Shown: positions 31,520 to 39,358 of the stretch, one piece after another
Position numbering within the stretch: the stretch's first letter is position 1
Layout of the letters: every line of letters begins with the position of its first letter
NCBI GenBank assembly: GCA_002345745.1
Contig: DDWQ01000025.1
Location: 6,895-54,534, forward strand
DNA length: 47,640 nucleotides
DNA from: Candidatus Moranbacteria bacterium UBA2282
Lineage (GTDB): Bacteria; Patescibacteriota; Minisyncoccia; Moranbacterales; UBA2206
Reading direction: 5' to 3'
Translations under genes and position numbers: made by a program
Notes under the pieces: model-generated
What the model was told of the DNA's origin: nothing
Seen by the model: the letters and a program-made list of their open reading frames with translations, nothing else
The model's database searches: none

Positions 31520-31713
31520 TTATTTCAAAATTCAGATTTCAAAATTAGAATTTTCCGCCTACGCCCACTTCTTCAACAATTCTTCCGACTGTTTCACTGG
31601 AATTTCAATGATGAAGCGGGAACCAAGGTCTTGCCCGTCCCCTGCCTGCCGGCAGGCAGGGATTCCGCCCAGATGCGACCGCCGCTAGACTTGTCCTTAA
31701 ATAATTTTTCAAG
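31520..31713. repeat. 194-bp direct repeat copy A (histidine-kinase 3' fragment)
   Basis: Identical to 34255-34448 except for one base (a/g at position 21). From 31559 it matches the last codons of the histidine kinase at 36123-36232 on the minus strand; a CCTGCC palindrome replaces three bases of the kinase. It ends with the left end (GACTTGTCC) of the MITE-like element that is complete in copy B. This makes up most of the 300-bp gene-free stretch before the DUF5680 gene. Confidence 0.9.
31640..31661. repeat. CCTGCC palindrome inside repeat copy A
   Basis: A 22-bp perfect palindrome with half-site CCCTGCCTGCC. The intact kinase gene has only TGA at this place, so the palindrome looks inserted. 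Confidence 0.8.
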
Positions 31714-31773
31714 AAAAACTTTTTAATTTTAAGTGGGTGAAAATAACATGCCATACGAATAAATTCAGCTGAT

Positions 31774-32229
31774 CTATTTAATCGACCCTCCATGAAAATA
31801 AAGTTCATACAGCTTATTGTCTTCGAAATAGATATTTTCAACACCAGAAAAAGATTCTGAATCTCCTAAAAATTCAGATGTGTATTTATAATTACCAACG
31901 CTGAACTTAGCTGGACCGCGAAATGGTGCTGTTTCAGAAACTTCCAGCAGTGCCTGTTTCAAAAAATTATATATTACTTTTTCACTGATTGTTTTGTCTA
32001 AAATATACCCGCGATAATTCATAACCCAAATGGCTTTTTTATTAGAAAAAATAACTTCTTGCCCAGCGAAAGGATCAGATCCAAAATAACGATCACGGTA
32101 TAAATAGATATCCTCGGCATAGGTAAATTCTTTGCTTCCATCGCTTAAAATCTTTTTACTGTCATTTTCAACGCCAGCATAGGTTGATTTTTTAGCTTTT
32201 AATATAAAATCTATTATTTTTTTATCCAT
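31774..32229 (-). CDS. DUF5680 domain protein
   Basis: A 151-residue protein matching DUF5680: FILKAKKSTYAGV, the YAEDIYLYRDRYFGSDPFAG core, KAIWVMNYRGYIL, APFRGPAKF and the end YELYFHGGSIK. Function of the family is unknown; it is often a single-copy gene of small genomes. Here it follows two radical SAM genes and lies inside the cassette bounded by the 194-bp repeats. A terminator-like hairpin separates it from the radical SAM pair. Confidence 0.8.
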   Translation of the reverse strand: MDKKIIDFILKAKKSTYAGVENDSKKILSDGSKEFTYAEDIYLYRDRYFGSDPFAGQEVIFSNKKAIWVMNYRGYILDKTISEKVIYNFLKQALLEVSETAPFRGPAKFSVGNYKYTSEFLGDSESFSGVENIYFEDNKLYELYFHGGSIK

Positions 32230-32256
32230 TTTATTTATAAAAATTTTAGTGAAATT

Positions 32257-32284
32257 CAGGCCACTCCCAATTGGGAATGGCCTG
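32257..32284 (-). terminator. Terminator of radical SAM pair
   Basis: CAGGCCACTCCCAA / TTGGGAATGGCCTG stem with one mismatch, 11 bp after the stop, followed by an A/T-rich stretch with T-runs. Confidence 0.65.
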
Positions 32285-32295
32285 CCTGTTAAATA

Positions 32296-33105
32296 TTAAT
32301 GATCATAAAATCCTTTAAGTGGAATGCCATAATTAGCACACAGCACTTCAGTGCTTCGCTTAACCATTTTCCAGTAGTCACTCGAGAAGCCATTTTGGTA
32401 AGATTCAAGCAATTCGGGGAAATTCCACTTTATTACTCCAAGAATTTCCTGCTTATTACCACATCGCATATTCAAACTTTCTGCCATCAGGTAATCAACC
32501 TTTCCGGAAATTAAGCGAATAATCTGCTCAATATTTGTCAGCCCCGGCATGATTGGTCCCATGAAAGCATAGGTATGGATACCATTTGCCCTTAACTGTT
32601 CAAGTGTTTTAATCCTTTCCGATATTGACGATGCCGCGGGATCGAAAATAGATGAAAATTGATCATCTGAAAATTCTACAGTCAACCCAACTTCGCAATT
32701 CGAGAATCTTGAAAGTAAATCAATATCCCTTGTGACGAGATTTGATTTGGTCAAAATTGAAATTGAAACATCGTGCTCGGCTAAAATTTCTAGGCACGCT
32801 CGCGTTATCTCATATTTTTTCTCGGCCGGCTGATAGGCATCCGTAACACTTCCCAGCAATACAGTCCCCTGTATTTTTTTATTTTTCAGCTCCTTTTTTA
32901 GAATACAGGCAGCATTTTCTTTAATATCAAGAAAATAACCCCAATCATCTTCGGTGTGACCCGTGAAGCGTTTCATAAATCGCGCATAGCAATATGCACA
33001 CCTATGCAAACAACCTATATATGGATTTATGCAATAATCCACTTCAGGCAATTTGCTTTTCGTGAGCGAACTGCGACACTGTATTGTTCTTATGGAATTA
33101 CTCAT
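32296..33105 (-). CDS. SPL-family radical SAM protein
   Basis: A 269-residue radical SAM enzyme of the COG1533 (spore photoproduct lyase-like) group. YIGCLHRCAYCYARF gives the cluster motif at Cys32, 36 and 39; KSNLVTRDIDLL and GLTVEF... are typical barrel strands. It is shorter than true spore photoproduct lyase. It starts 2 bp after the stop of the upstream radical SAM gene, so the pair is translationally coupled. The reaction cannot be inferred from sequence alone. Confidence 0.85.
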   Translation of the reverse strand: MSNSIRTIQCRSSLTKSKLPEVDYCINPYIGCLHRCAYCYARFMKRFTGHTEDDWGYFLDIKENAACILKKELKNKKIQGTVLLGSVTDAYQPAEKKYEITRACLEILAEHDVSISILTKSNLVTRDIDLLSRFSNCEVGLTVEFSDDQFSSIFDPAASSISERIKTLEQLRANGIHTYAFMGPIMPGLTNIEQIIRLISGKVDYLMAESLNMRCGNKQEILGVIKWNFPELLESYQNGFSSDYWKMVKRSTEVLCANYGIPLKGFYDH

Positions 33106-33107
33106 AT

Positions 33108-34037
33108 TTATTTTCCTTCACGATTTTGATAATCTAAAATCCTACATGTCGCCTGTCTATTTTTATAAGCAAGCGATTCCAAAGCCTTCTTTAAAATATC
33201 ACCCAGATTATCCTCTGGCAATTTACCAAGATAAAACCCATCCAGTGGCTTGCCATCTTGATCCAATGCCCACGCACATGATACTGCAGTGCCGTCTGGC
33301 AGAATACCAATTGACTCATGTGCGGCATGACATGTATAATTACCAGCCAAAACTCTGAGCGAATGTTGAAAGGCAATGCGGATTGGTCCGCCCAGACTTT
33401 CAATAAATTGCATCATCTCCAGATATTCATCATTAGAGACAACAAGATTATTGTGCCCAGTTCCACGTCCTACAGTACTGAATTTCAAAATATCCCATTG
33501 CGAGATATTATTTTTGCATAGCCACCCATGCAGACTCAGAAGATTATATTTTGTCATCGTAAATGGATACAAAATAGTGACTGCCGAACATCTGATACCA
33601 GCAGATGCAAGTTTCTTAAGTGCTTGCATTGAAGATTCGTTATAGCCCTTTGGTCGATATGGATTATCACTACCACCCAAATTGTCGAGAGTCATCTCAA
33701 CTTTTCCAACTTTCCTAAGTATACCCAACTTACGATCATTAAAGGATGCGCCAGTCGTGCTTACATTGACCATAGACTTTGGCAATTTTTCTATAGCCTT
33801 ACCAATCACAACATAATCATCTTCAAAATAGAGTGGGTCACCACCAGAAAAATCAATTTTAATTCCATTCACAATCAATTGACTTAAAATTTCCAGCTTT
33901 GTTTCAAGATCGAGCTCTTTAAAAACAGATTGCTCCAAGCTGACCACTTTCCCAGTTATTGTACTCTTTTTTGCTGAAACACAACAAAATTTACAATCCC
34001 ACGGACACTTGTTGGTAAGATTCCAAATTGCATACAT
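33108..34037 (-). CDS. Radical SAM protein
   Basis: A 309-residue radical SAM enzyme beginning MYAIWNLTNKCPWDCKFCCV, with cluster motif CPWDCKFC and a GGDPL segment after it. The later cysteines (YTCHAAHESIGILPDGTAVSC) resemble the auxiliary-cluster regions of SPASM-type proteins. The ATG at 34037 is favoured over 34094 because AAAGGGGG lies just upstream. It is the first gene of a two-gene unit with the SPL-like protein. No precursor peptide was seen next to it. Substrate unknown. Confidence 0.8.
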   Translation of the reverse strand: MYAIWNLTNKCPWDCKFCCVSAKKSTITGKVVSLEQSVFKELDLETKLEILSQLIVNGIKIDFSGGDPLYFEDDYVVIGKAIEKLPKSMVNVSTTGASFNDRKLGILRKVGKVEMTLDNLGGSDNPYRPKGYNESSMQALKKLASAGIRCSAVTILYPFTMTKYNLLSLHGWLCKNNISQWDILKFSTVGRGTGHNNLVVSNDEYLEMMQFIESLGGPIRIAFQHSLRVLAGNYTCHAAHESIGILPDGTAVSCAWALDQDGKPLDGFYLGKLPEDNLGDILKKALESLAYKNRQATCRILDYQNREGK

Positions 34038-34254
34038 TTTTCCCCCTTTGGCACGAATGCCGATTTGATTGAAACACTGTAAACTATCATTCAATTACAA
34101 GTCCAGTACTTTTTAACGAACTGCCTAAAACATAACAGAAAAAGACCGTTTATGTCAACCATTAAAAATAGCTCTGGCAAACTTTTTTTACTGGGCTATT
34201 TTTGATAATTATCCCGAGTAGTTGGGATTAAAAAAATTAGCCTTGTTTTTGAGA

Positions 34255-34448
34255 TTATTTCAAAATTCAGATTTCGAAATTAGAATTTTCCGCCTACGCC
34301 CACTTCTTCAACAATTCTTCCGACTGTTTCACTGGAATTTCAATGATGAAGCGGGAACCAAGGTCTTGCCCGTCCCCTGCCTGCCGGCAGGCAGGGATTC
34401 CGCCCAGATGCGACCGCCGCTAGACTTGTCCTTAAATAATTTTTCAAG
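34255..34448. repeat. 194-bp direct repeat copy B
   Basis: Second copy of the repeat at 31520-31713, same orientation, 2735 bp apart, one mismatch. The two copies bound the DUF5680/radical SAM cassette. Confidence 0.9.
34375..34396. repeat. CCTGCC palindrome inside repeat copy B
   Basis: Same 22-bp palindrome as at 31640-31661, at the same place in the kinase-derived sequence. Confidence 0.8.
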
Positions 34449-34578
34449 CGAAACTTTTAAATTTTAGGTGAGACGCAGTTAAAAATTTTGAGGAATACCC
34501 TAGTCTTGTGAGAAATTTTTAACAAGTCGTAACCAAAATTTGGAAGTTTTTAGCGAAAATATTATTCAAGGACAAGTC
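34423..34578. mobile_element. MITE-like element with TA target-site duplication
   Basis: The ends GACTTGTCCTTAAATAAT and ATTATTCAAGGACAAGTC are inverted repeats with one mismatch over 18 bp; TA flanks both sides (34421-34422, 34579-34580). The 156-bp interior has a further inverted repeat (GTTAAAAATTT / AAATTTTTAAC) and no gene. The kinase-derived sequence resumes after it. TA duplication fits IS630/mariner-type transposition, with the transposase supplied elsewhere. Confidence 0.8.
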
Positions 34579-34650
34579 TAATATTCAATCATACTCTTAC
34601 CAACATAGAGTCCAAGTCCGGTGCCTCCGGTATTGAGGCGGGAAATGTCT

Positions 34651-34727
34651 GCCCCGTAGCAAGTCGCTTCAACTTTGCTTCTGGGGTCTTTGCCCGCCTG
34701 CAACGCTGAAGCACTGCGGGCAGGTCA
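34651..34727. repeat. Double palindromic insert in kinase fragment
   Basis: Two adjacent imperfect palindromes: GCCCC...AGCAAGT / ACTTTGCT...GGGG (34651-34689) and CCCGCCTGCAACGCT / AGCACTGCGGGCAGG (34693-34723). The intact kinase gene lacks both. Confidence 0.65.
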
Positions 34728-34801
34728 CGGGAGGATTTAGCGAAGATGTAGTGCAATTCAGTTTGCGGGATGTCAAATCTTAACCAACTTAATAAATATT
34801 T

Positions 34802-35404
34802 TTATTTTTTACATATCACAAACCACCAAGGATGTTTATGGAAATTAAAACATTTTAATTCAATAATTTCAAAATTGCTTTTTTTAATCATTTCAATAAT
34901 ATCTTTTTTAGAAAAAGTATCAAAAATTCCACCAAACTTAAGCCAGTTTTTTTTCCTAGAGTCTTCTGTTGTCTTTTTAGGCAATATCATTCCTAAAATT
35001 CCATTTTCTTCCATTGATTTGTTCAGCATCCTTAAAAAATATTCTCGATCTTTTTTCATAAAATGCATCAACACTGCTGAAATCCAAACATTTTTTATAA
35101 TATACCTATCAAAAAAGGATTGATCTAAAATATCATCCACCCTAAAATCAATTTTTTTATCATATGTTATTTTTGCTAAATCTATCATCGAAACAGAAGC
35201 ATCCACTCCGATAACATTTATACCATTTCTAAAAAAATAATTAGTATCGTGTCCTGGACCACAACCGATATCAAGAACTTTTTTATTCTTCACTTTTGAT
35301 ATGAATAGATTAATGAATTTATGAAAAACTATTCCGGACTTTTCCGCATATTCACCAGATTTTTCATTATAAAATTTTAAAGTAGTTTGATATTTTTTAT
35401 TCAT
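34802..35404 (-). CDS. Class I SAM-dependent methyltransferase
   Basis: A 200-residue methyltransferase with motif I VLDIGCGPGHDTNYF (about 43-57), the acidic residue of motif II in VIGVDAS, DFRVDDILD (motif III) and a helical middle. The length fits small Methyltransf_11/25 proteins. Its start overlaps the end of the S51 peptidase gene by 8 bp, so the pair is one operon. The substrate is unknown. Confidence 0.85.
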   Translation of the reverse strand: MNKKYQTTLKFYNEKSGEYAEKSGIVFHKFINLFISKVKNKKVLDIGCGPGHDTNYFFRNGINVIGVDASVSMIDLAKITYDKKIDFRVDDILDQSFFDRYIIKNVWISAVLMHFMKKDREYFLRMLNKSMEENGILGMILPKKTTEDSRKKNWLKFGGIFDTFSKKDIIEMIKKSNFEIIELKCFNFHKHPWWFVICKK

Positions 35405-36026
35405 TTGAATTTATTAAAAAGATAGAACCCTCCCCAATAGCATATTCCTTAATATCATCAATACACCATGAAGCCCCTTCGCCTATGCCAATTAATTTAG
35501 ATCTTTTATGTGTAAATTCTGAGCATAGCTGTTGAGACTTATGAAAAGAATCCTCGGTAGCATGAACCAGGCAACAGGCAGGGACAATTCCCCAACCATC
35601 CCGTAACTCAAATAAATTATCTTCCTCATGAATATAATGTTCACAAAGTGCCTGAGCTCCCGCGCTCATTCCCATTATTACAGTCCCGCGCTCATTTGAC
35701 TCATGAAGCAAGGGAACTAGTTTCCATCTATTAAAAAGATCCAGCAGCAATTGCGTCGTACCTCCTCCTAAATAAATAACTGACGCTCTTTTAATTGCGT
35801 CCTCCGCAAAAGCCCTCCCCTTTTCTTGAGTAACAGCAATGACTTTAAAGTGATCTCCAAAGATAGACTCTATCGTGCATATATATCTATCCGCATCCTT
35901 GGCAGCAGTCGGAAAGAAAACAAACGAAGATCCTTTTTTAACTGATTGCTTTATATTATCATCAATAATTTTAGTTTCCCCACTATCTATTTCACCACCA
36001 CCTATTAGATATATATTTCCTGCCAT
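35397..36026 (-). CDS. S51-type peptidase (peptidase E / cyanophycinase-like)
   Basis: A 209-residue protein of the class-I-glutaminase-like S51 group: IYLIGGGEI start, FVFFPTAAKDA, IYLGGGTTQLLLD and the nucleophile elbow IMGMSAGAQALC (Ser121), followed by HATEDSF and IGIGEGASW (His/Glu side). Family members cut Asp-X dipeptides or cyanophycin. It precedes a methyltransferase with overlap. The peptide-cutting theme matches the M20 peptidases further upstream. Confidence 0.82.
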   Translation of the reverse strand: MAGNIYLIGGGEIDSGETKIIDDNIKQSVKKGSSFVFFPTAAKDADRYICTIESIFGDHFKVIAVTQEKGRAFAEDAIKRASVIYLGGGTTQLLLDLFNRWKLVPLLHESNERGTVIMGMSAGAQALCEHYIHEEDNLFELRDGWGIVPACCLVHATEDSFHKSQQLCSEFTHKRSKLIGIGEGASWCIDDIKEYAIGEGSIFLINSNE

Positions 36027-36122
36027 TTTATTTTTGATTAAAATTATTTTTAATCAATTTAACAAATTATAACTTAAATTTCATTTGCCATTTGATATTT
36101 GTATTTTGGATTTTCCAACCCT

Positions 36123-37826
36123 CTACGCCCACTTCTTCAACAATTCTTCCGACTGTTTCACTGGAATTTCAATGATGAAGCGGGAACCAAGGTCTTGCCC
36201 GTCTGATTCCGCCCAGATGCGACCGCCATTAGATTCAATCATACTCTTACCAACATAGAGTCCAAGTCCGGTGCCTCCGGTGTTGAGGCGGGAAATGTCT
36301 TTACCGCGGGAGAATTTGGCGAAAAGATAGGGCAATTCTGTTTGTGGGATGCCGATGCCAGTATCAGAAATTGTCACACGAATATTTTCTCCCAGTTGTT
36401 CCAACTTCAATTTCACACCACCGTGACCTTCCAGCGTATACTTAATGGCATTGTCCAATAGATTAGAAACCACTTCCCGCACTTTTACGCCATCAATCAT
36501 AACTTCCGGCAATGCTTGCTCTGGCAAGTTACATTCAAGATATAAATCATGTTCTTTCGCTTTCAAAACAAAAGTATCATAGACATCTTTGCAAATTTTT
36601 GCCATATCCCAATTAGCAAATTTAAATTCCATCCGACCAGATTCCATACGCGAGACATTCAATAAATCTTCTACTAGATTTACCAATCGCTCGTTGCTGA
36701 TATAGACTTTGTTTAAAACATCTTCTTGCTGTTTCTGTAACTTGCCATAGGAACCTTCCAATAACATCGAAATGAAACCTTTCACTGCTGTCAAAGGCGT
36801 GCGCAATTGATGGGAGGCGATGGAAATAAACTCCGTCTTGGCGTTATCCAAAACTCGCAACTGATCGTTGGCTTGTGCTAGTTTTTCTGCCATCAATTGC
36901 AATTCATCCTTTCTTTCATTAATTTCTTTATTCGCCTTTACTAACTCGTCTTTTTGTTTTATTTCTTGTTTGACTGATTTAATTAATATTAAGCCAAAAA
37001 TAATTGCTAGAAATAATGAAAAAGTTATCAGAATTATATTTATCGTAGAACTAGCAAAAAAATACATTGATCCGATAACAATCCAAATCAGATATGTTAA
37101 AACCTGAGAAACAATAATCTTGATTTTTAGAAATTGATATTGAGTGATGGCAAACGCCAGAAAACCCATAAATACAATCATTCCGACAGGTGTGAACATA
37201 AACACACTATCCCCCCATGCGTAACCGTTAGTAGCTGCCCATTCCATCAATGCGATAAACAGAACAAACCACAAAATACCAAATATTATACCCTTCATTA
37301 TTGCACTAAATTGCTTTTTTAATTTATCATCCACACTATTACTTTTAGACCGGGCAAATAAAACTCTTACCGACCAAACCATATAGAACAAAAGGAACAC
37401 ATATATATACCAGTACAAAATTCCGAATTGGATATTGCAGCTTTTTTGATCAATAAGAACGGCATTATACTTCGTGAACATTAAGACTAGGATTGGAAGA
37501 AAAGGGATTGAAAAGAGAGCTTTTTTCTTGAAGGATAAATCCTTTCCAACAAGCGCATAGGAAAAAAATAGAAAAAATAATAAAGCTATACTCTCTAAAA
37601 TAGCAATTTTTCCAAGAAAGAGTTTTATACTGGAATGAGAAACCAATAATTGAAAAAAATCATTAACAATCCATAAGCAAAAAGAAAAAATAAAAACGAA
37701 CAAATTTCTATTGACAGGATTTTTTTTATCTACCATTAAAACAATAAACGAAAGTAATAAGCTAACTAAAAATGCTGGGGCATGAGTATAGAGATTTAGA
37801 ACCTGAGAAATTTCATAATTACACAT
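36123..37826 (-). CDS. Membrane sensor histidine kinase
   Basis: A 567-residue kinase. The first 290 residues hold about eight membrane helices (7TM-type sensor region); then a coiled coil, the HisKA domain with SIASHQLRTPLTAVKGFISM (phospho-His about residue 335), and the HATPase with VSNLLDNAIKYT (N box), DTGIGIP (G1) and NTGGTGLGLYVGKSM (G2). No response regulator is next to it. The 3' end of the gene is duplicated twice in the region 31.5-34.8 kb. Confidence 0.95.
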   Translation of the reverse strand: MCNYEISQVLNLYTHAPAFLVSLLLSFIVLMVDKKNPVNRNLFVFIFSFCLWIVNDFFQLLVSHSSIKLFLGKIAILESIALLFFLFFSYALVGKDLSFKKKALFSIPFLPILVLMFTKYNAVLIDQKSCNIQFGILYWYIYVFLLFYMVWSVRVLFARSKSNSVDDKLKKQFSAIMKGIIFGILWFVLFIALMEWAATNGYAWGDSVFMFTPVGMIVFMGFLAFAITQYQFLKIKIIVSQVLTYLIWIVIGSMYFFASSTINIILITFSLFLAIIFGLILIKSVKQEIKQKDELVKANKEINERKDELQLMAEKLAQANDQLRVLDNAKTEFISIASHQLRTPLTAVKGFISMLLEGSYGKLQKQQEDVLNKVYISNERLVNLVEDLLNVSRMESGRMEFKFANWDMAKICKDVYDTFVLKAKEHDLYLECNLPEQALPEVMIDGVKVREVVSNLLDNAIKYTLEGHGGVKLKLEQLGENIRVTISDTGIGIPQTELPYLFAKFSRGKDISRLNTGGTGLGLYVGKSMIESNGGRIWAESDGQDLGSRFIIEIPVKQSEELLKKWA

Positions 37827-38037
37827 CTAATTAACTAAGAATGATTATATAGATACAGATACAGATATACTTTATGATTCTTGTTTTTCCAGCTCAAATT
37901 CTTAATGGGATAATAGCAGCAATGCCCATTATTCTCATCAGTGTCCGCACATGTTTTCAGCTGATAGAAATATTTAGTCGGTAAAATCTTTACAAAAGTT
38001 TAATTAAGTCAAGTATATCATCAATTGATAAAATAAA
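37827..38037. other. Gene-free stretch between kinase and GNAT-like gene
   Basis: About 210 bp of AT-rich sequence with a short GATACA/GATATA repeat near 37850-37870. No convincing gene, RNA or strong promoter was seen. Confidence 0.5.
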
Positions 38038-38069
38038 AAAGTCATGATTCCATTAGGAACCATGACTTT
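38038..38069 (-). terminator. Terminator overlapping the stop of the GNAT-like gene
   Basis: AAAGTCATG / CATGACTTT arms with inner TTCC/GGAA, then a T-run on the minus strand. The stop codon lies in the stem. Confidence 0.8.
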
Positions 38070-38607
38070 ACTTCTGTAGCCACTTCACATTTTTTAGATC
38101 ACCCTCCAGGTACCAGAAAGGCTCACCGTAGCCCATAAAATTTTCATGGACTGTCACCAGTTCCACAGGGAATAATGTCATGATGATGTTGGCAAATCCT
38201 GTAAGAAAACGGGCATGCATACTTATGGCTTTCTGCCCCCTGCTCCACGCAATTTTCATCGTTTGATTTACCATTTTGATGAAAATTCTACCTGGTGCAT
38301 TAGAAATAAGCGTGTCAACATAATATTTTTCATCGTTAGCATCTTCTTCAACTTCAACACCTTTCTCCAAAAGTTTTTTGCGTGCTTTTGATAAAGGCAT
38401 TGCCAATAAATAGGATCGAATAGCACCCTTTTCATCGGTTACGACAATGTTAATAGAATCAGGGTTGCTTAGGTTCTCCATTAGCCACTCTTTCTCGTAA
38501 TACGCAGCAATCTTTGGAGGAAATACCTCACCCACAAGGGCAAGAATTTCCATCGCAGTTTCCCTCAACTCTTTACCAGAGAGCACTGTCAAAGTCTTCA
38601 TGTCCAT
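38068..38607 (-). CDS. GNAT-fold-like protein
   Basis: A 179-residue soluble protein. The second half (YYVDTLISNAPGRIFIKMVN, AWSRGQKAISMHARFLTGF, FWYLEGDL) looks like the central strands and acetyl-CoA helix of a GNAT acetyltransferase, though the classical R/Q-x-x-G-x-G/A loop is weak. An AGGAGGCGAGG ribosome-binding site and its own terminator mark it as a real gene. It follows the ArgA-like genes. Function is not recognisable beyond the fold. Confidence 0.6.
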   Translation of the reverse strand: MDMKTLTVLSGKELRETAMEILALVGEVFPPKIAAYYEKEWLMENLSNPDSINIVVTDEKGAIRSYLLAMPLSKARKKLLEKGVEVEEDANDEKYYVDTLISNAPGRIFIKMVNQTMKIAWSRGQKAISMHARFLTGFANIIMTLFPVELVTVHENFMGYGEPFWYLEGDLKNVKWLQK

Positions 38608-38759
38608 AATCCTCGCCTCCTGTTGTTTCTAATTTTTTTGTTAAATAACATGACTTTATAGCGTATCTCATCTTACACACCTCTTTTTACATCATATACT
38701 AGGAAAAGAATTAAGTCAAAAAGCAGTCTTGTCCTGTAAAGAGGAAATGAAAATAAAAA

Positions 38760-38790
38760 AAGTCGAGGTTTAAAAAACAAACCTCGACTT
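38760..38790 (-). terminator. Terminator of ArgA-like genes
   Basis: Perfect 12-bp arms AAGTCGAGGTTT / AAACCTCGACTT with a 7-nt loop and a T-run on the minus strand. Confidence 0.85.
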
Positions 38791-38812
38791 AAATAAAAAA
38801 TTTGATGCGTAA

Positions 38813-39358
38813 TCATTCAAGCGCCTTCACCCAAACTTTGTTGGTGCCACTACCTGAACCACAGCGCATAGAAGTCATTGAAAATCCTAACTTCTTAAAC
38901 CATGGATATATACCAAGTAAATTGGTATTTTTCTTCGGATCCATGAATATGCATTTCGCCTCAGCTGAAAGCACACTCAGTGCGTCTCTAATAAGACGCT
39001 CAAAAATCAATGGATCTTCGTATGCACCTAATATTCCCAAATAGGCAATCTCATCTGCCGACCCTCCAGCACCGCTTTTAACCATCACACAACCATGAAT
39101 TTGATGGTCTACTGCAAACACCCTGAAATTAATGATGTTTTTCTCAATAAAATCTAGGGTTATAGCCATTCCTTTTACTGAGGTTTTAATAATCTCAGAT
39201 ATCTCAGCAATATCTGATTTCTTAGCCTTTCTTATCTCCTGATACATACTTTCATAAATCATCGTTCCAGAACCATCGCAAGTCAAAATTTCCTTCAACA
39301 AGCTTCCCACCCTGGAGCCAATAATATGTATCCTTGGAATTCCCTGTTCGCAGGCCAT
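38813..39358 (-). CDS. ArgA-like N-acetyltransferase part (C-terminal half of split protein)
   Basis: The first 38 residues (MACEQGIPRIHIIGSRVGSL, then LLKEILTCDGSGTMIY) are the end of an N-acetylglutamate-kinase-like domain; the rest is a GNAT domain (IRKAKKSDIAEISEIIK, VFAVDHQIHGCVMVKSG, LGIYPWFKKLGF). This is the domain order of ArgA, which makes N-acetylglutamate. Its ATG follows the TGA of the upstream ORF with no gap and in the same frame (GCG TGA ATG), so one ancestral gene is interrupted. Expression may be by re-initiation or stop read-through. Confidence 0.75.
   Translation of the reverse strand: MACEQGIPRIHIIGSRVGSLLKEILTCDGSGTMIYESMYQEIRKAKKSDIAEISEIIKTSVKGMAITLDFIEKNIINFRVFAVDHQIHGCVMVKSGAGGSADEIAYLGILGAYEDPLIFERLIRDALSVLSAEAKCIFMDPKKNTNLLGIYPWFKKLGFSMTSMRCGSGSGTNKVWVKALE

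Larger units (their letters stand above)
34294..34778 (-). pseudogene. Histidine kinase 3' fragment, broken by palindromes and a MITE
   Basis: Segments 34294-34420, 34583-34650 and 34728-34778 match successive parts of the kinase gene (36123-36352). Between them sit a CCTGCC palindrome (34375-34396), the MITE-like element (34423-34578) and a double palindrome (34651-34727). No open frame is left. The whole 34095-34801 gap is accounted for by this fragment and the repeats. Confidence 0.85.

Noticed and set aside
31605..31844. 79-codon frame across the end of the DUF5680 gene and the kinase fragment
   Set aside because: It runs through a palindrome and the repeat in the wrong frame for both genes.
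34501..34560. 16S rRNA 3'-end fragment (AAGTCGTAAC) inside the MITE
   Set aside because: The match is only about ten bases, with no anti-Shine-Dalgarno or other rRNA sequence around it.
31520..36240. Diversity-generating retroelement (template and variable repeats at a gene 3' end)
   Set aside because: The copies do resemble a 3'-end repeat pair, but there is no reverse transcriptase in the window, no adenine-biased substitution pattern, and the copies are broken by palindromes and a MITE.
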